Part shown: positions 57,592 through 64,000 of the stretch, piece after piece
Layout: each line of letters begins with the position of its first letter
Position numbering within the stretch: position 1 is the first letter of the stretch
Assembly: GCA_964633205.1 (NCBI GenBank)
Contig: CAZWFN010000013.1
Location: 1 to 64,000, forward strand
Direction: 5' to 3'
DNA from: CAYVQE01 sp964633205
GTDB taxonomy: Bacteria; Myxococcota; B64-G9
DNA: 64,000 bases
The notes under the pieces: generated by a model
Database searches by the model: none
Seen by the model: the letters and a program-made list of their open reading frames with translations, nothing else
Told to the model about the DNA's origin: nothing
Position numbers and translations under genes: made by a program

Positions 57592-59961
57592 TCAGTAGCG
57601 GCGCTGATAGATCTCGTCGAGGCTCAAGGCCTTGAGCTGCTCGACGAACTCGACCAGGTTGGACACCATGATCCGCCACATGCGCCGGCCCTTCTCGGCG
57701 GTGGCCCGGGTCGGATCGCCCAGCACACCACAGGGCGAGATGCGGGCGGTGCGGGCGTACCACTCCACCGAGCGCTTGGAGCTGAAGTCGAGGTAGCGCG
57801 AGGAGAACCGGGGAACGTAGCGGGCGGCGCGGTCCATGGCCACCAGCTCGGGACGGGTGGCCAGCGAGGTGGAGGTCTCGATCTCGCCGGCGTGGACGTC
57901 GTCCGGGGTCTCGGTCAGGGCGACCAGGTCGGCATCCGAGGTCTCGCCGGTGTCGACACAGGTGAAGATGTGGGCCTCGGCGTTGATCATCTGGGCGGCG
58001 AACTTGAGCGCCGGCGCGTTGCCGCCGTGGCCGTTGACGATCACCAGCTTGGTGATGCCGTTGCGGGCGGCGGCCATGCCCACGTCGTAGACCAGCTGCG
58101 ACAAGCTGCCGGGCCGGATGCCCACTGTGCCGCGGAAGTCTTCGTGGTGGTAGGAGACCCCGTAGGGGATCAGGGGCAGCACCAAGGGCCGCGGTGGCCG
58201 GCAGGCCGCGGCCACCAGCCGGGCCAGCCGATCGGCATCGTAGGCGTCGGTGTCCAGCGGCAGATGGGGACCGTGTTGCTCCAGGGCCCCGACCGGCAGC
58301 AGGGCCAGATCCACCTCGGCCAGCCGGCGCTCGGCCTGCGGCCAGCTCAGCTCGGCCCACAGGTGCTCGCGACGGGCGGCCGGCGCGGCCGGCTGGCCGT
58401 CGCCGGCGGCGGTGTGGTGGGAGAACCGGTAGGGCTCGTAGAGCTCGCTGGCCGCCAGCGGATCGAACCCGTTCCAGACCCGGCCCACTCGGCGCACGGC
58501 GCCCGCGGCGTGTTGCAGCAGTATGCGCAGCAGGGCCGGGCGCAGGTCGGCCGGCAGGGTGTCGGGCGGGGAGCGCTCGGTGTCGAAGCGCAGGCTGAGC
58601 ACCTCGGGTCGCTCGCGGATCCGGTGGCGGCCCAGGCGATCGGCGGTGATCAGCCCCCGCTGGCGCAGCGCGAAGCCGAGCTGCTGCACCGCAGCCGTCT
58701 CCTGGGCCACGCCGTCGCGCACCAAGCCGTCGAGGCACCAGGCCACCTGCGCCGGATCGTAGCCCAGCCCGCCGGGCTCGGCGCCCAGCGCCAGCAGCAT
58801 GCCCACGATGCGGCGACATTTTTCACAGCGGCCGCAGGGAAGCACGCGGGCGTCCTCGGCAGCGGGCGTGCTCTGTCTACGCTTCTGCGGATGCGCCGCA
58901 TGGCAAGAGACCTGCTGCGCCCACAGCTCCGGGTAGCGCTCCCAGATGGTCTTTTCGACCAGCAGCTCGCTGGCCGGACGCAGCAGCGAGAACTGGAGCA
59001 CGGCGAAACGCTTGCGCTGGAAGTAGCGCGTCATGGCGTTGTCGAACCAGCGGCTCTGGTCGTAGAGACCGGCATAGTGGGTGATGCCGCGGGTGCTGCG
59101 GCGCACCGTGGTGTCGTGCTCGTCGCCGATGACCAGCCGGCCGATCCCCCGGGCCCGCAGCAGCGGCAGGGCGGCGAAGCTGAACACCGCAACCGTCCAC
59201 AACCGCAGCGGGTAGTCGTCCGAGCGCAGCCGGGCGAAATCGGGCCGGATGAACGGCAGCCGGCGCAGCATCCAGGCGAACAGCCGGTCGGCGTTGGTCC
59301 AGACGCGGGCGGTCCGGGGACAGCCATGGCACAAGTAGCGGTAGGCGTTGAGTGCGGTCAACCAGTGGCGGCCGGACTCGTTGACGAAGATCGGGTGGAC
59401 CTCGATGCCGAGCTCGCGCAGCAGGCCGTAGCTCAACAGGCTGTCTTTGCCCCCGGAGCTCAGCACGGCGGCCCGGGCGGGCTCGGTGTGCCAGGGCGGG
59501 AATTCGGCCCCGGCCGCAGCGGCCGGCGGCGCGAACTCCAGCCCGGCCACCCACTCCGGATCCCAGCCGGTGCTCTCCGGCAGAGCCGGGGGCGGGCGCA
59601 AGAAGGGGTTGGGCCGCAGCAGGCGGTTGACCCAGATTTCGCGGGCGCTGATCTGGAGCATCTCGGTCAGCAGCGTCCGGTCATCGGTGTCAAAGGCGCC
59701 GCGCAGCGCGATGTGTCGGCAGAACAAGCCGTAGTTCAGTGCCGGCTGGACACCGATCAGGCCGGCCAGGTTGTGGCTCCAGGAGGCTTCGGGATCGAGC
59801 ACCGGCTCCTGCCAGCGGAAGGCCAAGTCGAAGCGCCGCTCGCCGTCGGCCTGCTGTACCCGGTAGGGCATGACCACCCGGTCGGTCTCGACCCGGGCCG
59901 GACCCACGGTCAGCCGATCGACGGCCACCCGCTCGCCCGCCGGCTCGGGTGGGGGCGTCAT
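57592..59961 (-). CDS. PP-loop ATPase (MurL/QueC-like) fused to creatininase-family amidohydrolase
   Basis: A 789-residue fusion. The ATG overlaps the DUF1611 stop (ATGA). Residues 1-160 form a helical/beta N-region (WSHNLAGLIGVQPALNYGLF). A PP-loop SGGKDS (169-174) begins an adenylating alpha/beta domain with GDEHDTTV, and Cys ligands CGRCEKC (C376, C379, C382) that could bind zinc. From about 535 a complete creatininase domain follows: LLPVGALEQHGPHLPLDTD, NGHGGN and HAGEIETST, with the metal-binding residues of the family. The N part resembles MurL, the ATP-dependent epimerase of muramoyl-dipeptide, or QueC; I cannot choose. The fusion suggests coupled activation and amide or ring hydrolysis of one substrate. 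Confidence 0.8.
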   Translation of the reverse strand: MTPPPEPAGERVAVDRLTVGPARVETDRVVMPYRVQQADGERRFDLAFRWQEPVLDPEASWSHNLAGLIGVQPALNYGLFCRHIALRGAFDTDDRTLLTEMLQISAREIWVNRLLRPNPFLRPPPALPESTGWDPEWVAGLEFAPPAAAAGAEFPPWHTEPARAAVLSSGGKDSLLSYGLLRELGIEVHPIFVNESGRHWLTALNAYRYLCHGCPRTARVWTNADRLFAWMLRRLPFIRPDFARLRSDDYPLRLWTVAVFSFAALPLLRARGIGRLVIGDEHDTTVRRSTRGITHYAGLYDQSRWFDNAMTRYFQRKRFAVLQFSLLRPASELLVEKTIWERYPELWAQQVSCHAAHPQKRRQSTPAAEDARVLPCGRCEKCRRIVGMLLALGAEPGGLGYDPAQVAWCLDGLVRDGVAQETAAVQQLGFALRQRGLITADRLGRHRIRERPEVLSLRFDTERSPPDTLPADLRPALLRILLQHAAGAVRRVGRVWNGFDPLAASELYEPYRFSHHTAAGDGQPAAPAARREHLWAELSWPQAERRLAEVDLALLPVGALEQHGPHLPLDTDAYDADRLARLVAAACRPPRPLVLPLIPYGVSYHHEDFRGTVGIRPGSLSQLVYDVGMAAARNGITKLVIVNGHGGNAPALKFAAQMINAEAHIFTCVDTGETSDADLVALTETPDDVHAGEIETSTSLATRPELVAMDRAARYVPRFSSRYLDFSSKRSVEWYARTARISPCGVLGDPTRATAEKGRRMWRIMVSNLVEFVEQLKALSLDEIYQRRY

Positions 59962-61049
59962 GCAGCCGGCTCCAGCGCCGCCAAGGCCTGGCGCACGATC
60001 GTGGCCAGTCCCTGGGGGCCGTCCAGCAGCGGATCCAGTGCGGGCAGGCCGGTGGCGGCGTGGATGGCGGCGCAGGCGGCCCCCGTATCGGCCGGGGTCA
60101 ACCCCTCGTGGTTGATGGCCAGCGCGATGACGGGGCTGTCGCTGATGGCGCGCACCGCTTGGAGCTGGCGCTCCAGCGGGTGGACCGGCCAACCGACGAA
60201 GCCGTCGTAGTCGCGCCGGCCGGGAGCGTGCTGCAGCACGATCAGGTGGGGCCGGCCGGCCGCCAGCAGCTCGAAGCCGCCCGGATAGGCGGGATGCAGC
60301 AGGCTGCCCTGGCCCTCGAGCAGCATCAGCTCCGGGGCCCGCCGCTGCCAGGCCGACCAGATGGTGTGCTCGATCTCGCCGGCCACGAAGTCGTTGACCA
60401 GGGTGTCGATCAAGACGCAGCTGGGCGCGCCTTGCATCCAGGCCGTCTGGCCGGTGCCCACCAACTCGGCGCGCAAGCCGCCGGTGACCAGCGCGTCGCA
60501 CAGCAGCCAGGCGGTGGTCCGCTTGCCGACCGCCGAGTCGGTGCCGAGCACGACCAGGCGGGGACAGCCAACCTGGGCGATCCGACCGTCGAAGAAGTGC
60601 AGCGCCGAGCGGGGCGGCGGCCGGCGTACGTCCAGCAGCGCCCCGCCGTGGCGCAGGGCCAGCCGGGCCAGTTCCGGATCGTCGCCCAGCAGATCGTGAA
60701 GGCCGCCGACAACCTGCAGCCCGTGCCGCAGGGCCTCGACCACGAAAGGCCGGTGGGCGGGGGCCAGCCGCCCGCCGTCGGGCGCCACCCCGTAGACGAA
60801 CACGGCCACCGCCGGCTCGCGGTCGGCCCCGGCCGCCAGGGCGGCTTCCAGATCGGCGACGATCGGAATGCCGGCCGGCCGGCCGTCGAGCACCTGGCCG
60901 GCGTCCCGGCCGGCGTGGCCGGGGTCGATCACGGCGGCGATGGGCCAGCGCAGCGAGCGGCGGACCAGCCCGTGGGCGGTCTTGCCGTTGCTGGTGTTGA
61001 AGGCGCCGGCGCAGAAGACCACGGCGGCGCCGCGGCGGGGATTGTGCAT
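59958..61049 (-). CDS. DUF1611 protein (DgcN-like, P-loop)
   Basis: A 363-residue protein of the DUF1611 family, one member of which (DgcN) is reported as a D-glutamate N-acetyltransferase. It has an N-terminal Rossmann-like region (GAFNTSNGKTAHGLVRRS, AAVIDPGHAGRDAGQVLDG), VAVFVYGVAPDGG, the P-loop GTDSAVGKRTTAWLL, and LLEGQGSLLHPAYPGG near the C-terminus. The ATG lies 2 nt after the preceding stop, and its own stop overlaps the PP-loop/creatininase gene. With an epimerase-like gene downstream the group fits D-glutamate or N-acetyl-glutamate metabolism. Confidence 0.88.
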   Translation of the reverse strand: MHNPRRGAAVVFCAGAFNTSNGKTAHGLVRRSLRWPIAAVIDPGHAGRDAGQVLDGRPAGIPIVADLEAALAAGADREPAVAVFVYGVAPDGGRLAPAHRPFVVEALRHGLQVVGGLHDLLGDDPELARLALRHGGALLDVRRPPPRSALHFFDGRIAQVGCPRLVVLGTDSAVGKRTTAWLLCDALVTGGLRAELVGTGQTAWMQGAPSCVLIDTLVNDFVAGEIEHTIWSAWQRRAPELMLLEGQGSLLHPAYPGGFELLAAGRPHLIVLQHAPGRRDYDGFVGWPVHPLERQLQAVRAISDSPVIALAINHEGLTPADTGAACAAIHAATGLPALDPLLDGPQGLATIVRQALAALEPAA

Positions 61050-61051
61050 GC

Positions 61052-62083
61052 TCAGTTCCGTCCGGTCACCACGACCGCGTAGCGATCCGGTGGCAAGGGG
61101 TGGCGCTGATGGTGCTCCAGCAGCACCAGCAGCCCGGCGGTCGAGGCCGGCAGCACGCTGAGCCCTTCGGTCTCGCGCAGCAACCGCGACGCCGCCCGCA
61201 TGGCCTTGTCGCTGGCGTGCGCGGCCCAGCCGGCCGAGGTGTTCAGCGCGTCCAGGGCGGCGTCGCCGTCGAAGGCGTGCCAGTTGATCAGCGGTTCGTT
61301 GATCACCGTCTCGCGGATGCGGCCCGGATCCAGATCGTCACAGCGCCGGCAGTCGCCCAGGAAGGCCTGCACGATGGGATTTTTGCGGAAGGACGAGCCG
61401 GCCACCAGCCGCGGCAGGCGCGAGGTCTTGCCCCGGCGATGCAGGCTGACGAAACCGTGATGGATGCCGGCCAGGGTGGTACCGTTCGACACCGGCACCG
61501 CCACCGCGGCCGGTGCGTCGCGTAGCTCATCGTAGATCTCGTAGGCGATCTGGCCGTAGGCCCGAAGCTGTAGCGGGGTGTTGGCGCCGCCGGGGTTGGC
61601 ATCGTAGATCTCTTCGGCCGCGGCCAGCGCACGCGAGCGGGCCACCGCCGCCTCATAGTCGCCGGGCACCCGCAGGATATCGGCCCCGCTGTGCTCCATC
61701 TCGGCGATGCGTCGGGTGTGGTAGCTGGCGGGTATCAGGATGCGGCAGCGCAGCCCGGCGCTGGCCGCGGCCGCTGCCAACGCCACCCCGTAGTTGCCGC
61801 AGGTGGCGGCGGTGATGGTGTCGAAGCCGCGGCGCAACGCGTCCATGGCCTGGGCATAGGCGATGCGGTCCTTCTGGGTGCCGCTGGGGTTGCCGCCCTC
61901 GAACTTCAGATAGATCTGGCGCAGACCGTAGCGGCGCTCGACGTTGCGGGCCCGAGTAAGCGGGGTGTCGCCGATCTCGGAGTCGATCGCGTCCTCGAAG
62001 GCCTCGAGACGGGCGAACAGATCGCGTCGGAGATCCTCCGGCGGAAGCGGCGGCACGGGTTCAAGGTCGGGCGGCTCATCCAT
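61052..62083 (-). CDS. Fold-type II PLP enzyme (threonine-synthase-like)
   Basis: A 343-residue pyridoxal-phosphate enzyme. TPLTRARNVERRYGLRQIYL leads to the PLP Lys in KFEGGNPSGTQKDR, then ATCGNYGVALAAAAASAG holds the phosphate-side Asn loop. VPVSNGTTLAGIHHGF is the glycine-rich loop and TAGLLVLLEHH the C-terminal contact. It is shorter than true threonine synthases (about 350-480) and lacks a regulatory domain, so threonine deaminase, diaminopropionate lyase or a racemase-like activity is possible. The ATG has GAGGAG upstream. It lies 2 nt before the DUF1611 gene, so amino-acid modification is its likely setting. Confidence 0.85.
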   Translation of the reverse strand: MDEPPDLEPVPPLPPEDLRRDLFARLEAFEDAIDSEIGDTPLTRARNVERRYGLRQIYLKFEGGNPSGTQKDRIAYAQAMDALRRGFDTITAATCGNYGVALAAAAASAGLRCRILIPASYHTRRIAEMEHSGADILRVPGDYEAAVARSRALAAAEEIYDANPGGANTPLQLRAYGQIAYEIYDELRDAPAAVAVPVSNGTTLAGIHHGFVSLHRRGKTSRLPRLVAGSSFRKNPIVQAFLGDCRRCDDLDPGRIRETVINEPLINWHAFDGDAALDALNTSAGWAAHASDKAMRAASRLLRETEGLSVLPASTAGLLVLLEHHQRHPLPPDRYAVVVTGRN

Positions 62084-62217
62084 CGGGCAGCTCCTCGCGG
62101 CTGGCGCATCACCGCGCAGCAAGAGACATGCCAACCTGCCGCTGACAGCGGTGGCTGAAGCTCCCGCGGCAGCTCCTGCCCGGGGCCGTCCGGATGCGGG
62201 GCGGTTCGATGCGCTTT

Positions 62218-64000
62218 TCAGCGGCCGGTGTCGGGGCGTTGGGGGTGGAGCAGGATGCGGGCGTCGACCACCTGGCAGCCCTGCTCGTGGGCGATGACCG
62301 GGTTGAGATCCATCTCGCGGATCTCGGGGTAGGACTCGACCACCTCGGACACGGTCAGCAGCGTCCGGCGCAGGGCCTTCTTGTCCACCGGCGGCCGGCC
62401 GCGGTAGCCGTCGAGCATGCGGGCCGAGCGGATCTCGTCGATCATCAGGCGGGCCGAGCGGTTGGTGATGGGCAGCACCCGGAAGGCCACGTCGTGCAAG
62501 ACCTCGACCATGATGCCGCCGATGCCGAACATGACCACCGGGCCGAACTGGTCGTCGATCTTGGTGCCGATGATCACCTCCAGCCCGTCGCGGGCCATGG
62601 GCGAGACCAGCACCCCGCGCAGGTCGGCCTCCGGGGCGTAGGCCCGGGCGCTCTCGATCACTTCCCGGAACTGCTGGCGGACCGCGTCGGCGCCGCAGAC
62701 GCTCAGGCGCACCCCGCCGGCCTCGCTCTTGTGCAGGATCTGGGGCGAGACGATCTTGAGCGCCACGTCGCAGCCGAGCGCCTCGGCCGCGGCCACCGCC
62801 TCGTCCTCGCTGCCGGCCAGCGAGCCGCCGCCGACCGGGGCACCGTGCATGCCCAGCAGCTGTTTGGCCTCGGGCTCGAGCAGCAGCTGGCGGCCCTCGC
62901 GCAGGGCCTGGTCGATGATGCGCTTGCCCTGGGCCCGGGCCTTGACCTCCCAGTTGAGCACGAAGTCGTTCTTGGCCTCGTAGCTCTGCAGGTAGGAGCC
63001 GTACTCGTCCAGCGCGTCGACGCACTTGCAGGCGATCTCCAGCGAGTCGTAGACCGGAACGCCGTAGTAGCGCAGCAGCGCCAGGGCGTGTGGCTGGGCG
63101 TGGTTGTAGAGCGAGTGGACCACCACCGGTTTCTTGGTCTCCCAGATTAGCTTGCCCAGCTGGTGGGCGGCGTCCTCTTCCGGGAAGCGCAGCCGCTCGG
63201 CGAAGCGGATGGAGTAGCCGCCGAACAGGCCCACTAGCAGCAGCCCGCCGATGCCGTTGTCCTGCAACAGCGCCCGGGCGCAGCGGGCGAATACGCGGGG
63301 GTCGGCGTCGGCCCCGCCGGCCACGTCGACCGGGTTGCGCACGCTGGCCGCCTCCGGCAGCAGGGCGCGCAGCTTATTCTGGGTCTTGGTCGCCAGCGGT
63401 GGCACCTGCAGGCCGGCCTCGGTCAGCAGGTCGGCGGCGATGGTGGCGTGGCCGCCGCCGTCGGCCAGCACAGCCACCTTGTTGTTGCGCACCGGCGGCA
63501 GGCTGGCCAGCGCCTCGGCCACCGGGAACAGCTCGTCGGAACTCTCGATGACCACGATGCCGGCGCGGCGGAAGGCCGAGCGGGCCACCTCGCTCATGCC
63601 GGCCAGCGCGCCGGTGTGCGAGCCGGCTGCGCGCTTGCCGGTGGCGGTGCGGCCGCTCTTGAGCAGCACCACCGGCTTGTGGCGGGTGGTGCGGTAGGCC
63701 TCCTGTAGAAAGGCCCGGCCGTCGCGCATGCCCTCGACATACATCAGCACCGCGCGGGTGGCCGGGTCCTCGCGGAAGAAGGCCAGGTACTCGTGGAAGC
63801 GGATGTCGGCCTCGTTGCCTACCCCGATGTAGTAGGAGAAGCCCTTCCGGCTCTTGATGCTGGCCTCGGTGATCAGGGTCAGCGCCATGTTGCCGCTCTG
63901 GGTCAGCAGGCCGATGTCGCCGGCCGGCACCCCGGTCAGCCCCACCAGGTTCAGCCCGCTGTGGACGTTGATTATGCCCGAGGTGTTGGGCCCGATCAGG
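62218..64000 (-). CDS. ADP-forming acetyl/acyl-CoA synthetase, partial at window end
   Basis: Converts acyl-CoA, ADP and phosphate to free acid and ATP (acetate-CoA ligase, ADP-forming, fused alpha-beta type). The frame runs off the right edge; the start is outside the window. The edge reads GPNTSGIINV, typical of the CoA-binding/ligase part, followed by LTQSGNMALTLITEA and the phosphohistidine motif GSHTGALAG. After GGGHATIAADLLTEAG comes the ATP-grasp beta subunit (ALKIVSPQILHKSEAGGVRL, GTKIDDQFGPVVMFGIGG). More than 590 residues are seen. Such enzymes conserve energy in anaerobes and peptide or fatty-acid users. It is upstream of, and co-directional with, the amino-acid genes. Confidence 0.92.
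   Translation of the reverse strand, partial: LIGPNTSGIINVHSGLNLVGLTGVPAGDIGLLTQSGNMALTLITEASIKSRKGFSYYIGVGNEADIRFHEYLAFFREDPATRAVLMYVEGMRDGRAFLQEAYRTTRHKPVVLLKSGRTATGKRAAGSHTGALAGMSEVARSAFRRAGIVVIESSDELFPVAEALASLPPVRNNKVAVLADGGGHATIAADLLTEAGLQVPPLATKTQNKLRALLPEAASVRNPVDVAGGADADPRVFARCARALLQDNGIGGLLLVGLFGGYSIRFAERLRFPEEDAAHQLGKLIWETKKPVVVHSLYNHAQPHALALLRYYGVPVYDSLEIACKCVDALDEYGSYLQSYEAKNDFVLNWEVKARAQGKRIIDQALREGRQLLLEPEAKQLLGMHGAPVGGGSLAGSEDEAVAAAEALGCDVALKIVSPQILHKSEAGGVRLSVCGADAVRQQFREVIESARAYAPEADLRGVLVSPMARDGLEVIIGTKIDDQFGPVVMFGIGGIMVEVLHDVAFRVLPITNRSARLMIDEIRSARMLDGYRGRPPVDKKALRRTLLTVSEVVESYPEIREMDLNPVIAHEQGCQVVDARILLHPQRPDTGR

Noticed and set aside
57592..59540. Firm naming of the PP-loop half as MurL
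   Set aside because: The SGGKDS motif and N-terminal layout recall MurL, but Cys clusters also recall QueC-type enzymes, and I cannot run the profile search that would separate them.

Overview
The window is very GC-rich bacterial DNA from a Gram-negative cell: it encodes a TonB-dependent receptor, a TolC-type outer-membrane channel, lipoproteins and Tat/Sec-exported enzymes. The gene content fits an anaerobic or facultative, lipid- and amine-using bacterium of deltaproteobacterial/Myxococcota grade or a similar uncultured phylum: acyl-CoA beta-oxidation, a Na+-pumping decarboxylase, corrinoid methyl transfer and an ADP-forming acyl-CoA synthetase. The taxonomy is inference. I saw no rRNA, tRNA, CRISPR array, transposase or integrase. 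No gene-free stretch exceeds 300 bp; the longest is 32674-32940, which holds the marR promoter.

Layout. 112-2175: TonB-dependent receptor. 2196-6321 (minus): acyl-CoA dehydrogenase, thiolase, hydroxyacyl-CoA dehydrogenase and enoyl-CoA hydratase, a beta-oxidation operon. 6534-9633 (plus): gamma, beta and alpha-type subunits of a biotin-dependent Na+-pumping acyl-CoA decarboxylase, divergent from the previous operon with matching promoters. 9721-14098: TolC channel, two HlyD-type adaptors and a secretin/pilus N-domain protein, with no inner-membrane pump. 14105-17634: PilZ protein, a lipoprotein gene broken by an amber codon, and a membrane-anchored hypothetical protein.

17710-31618 and 46259-54968 are two related surface loci. 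Between them they hold eight alkaline-phosphatase-superfamily enzymes (three sulfatase-like, five type I phosphodiesterase-like; all with Thr or Ser where the catalytic nucleophile sits), two large secreted beta-propeller/PHP proteins, two glycosyltransferases, a flippase-like membrane protein and a MaoC-type dehydratase. Together they suggest a pathway building or remodelling a phosphate-containing surface glycolipid.

33572-46079 (minus) looks like one 11-gene operon: proA, a glutamate-cysteine-ligase-like enzyme, a DUF362 ferredoxin, two non-pyrrolysine MttB-type methyltransferases, a methyltetrahydrofolate:corrinoid methyltransferase, a corrinoid protein, a SAM methyltransferase and a betaine-type ABC importer. 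It reads as uptake plus corrinoid-dependent demethylation of a quaternary amine. Its substrate-binding protein appears circularly permuted.

55077-56825 is a fused ATP sulfurylase/APS kinase. 56841-64000 (minus) is an acyl-CoA synthetase, a threonine-synthase-like PLP enzyme, a DUF1611 protein, a PP-loop ATPase/creatininase fusion and an internally deleted enolase-superfamily epimerase. The last set suggests D-glutamate or muropeptide chemistry.
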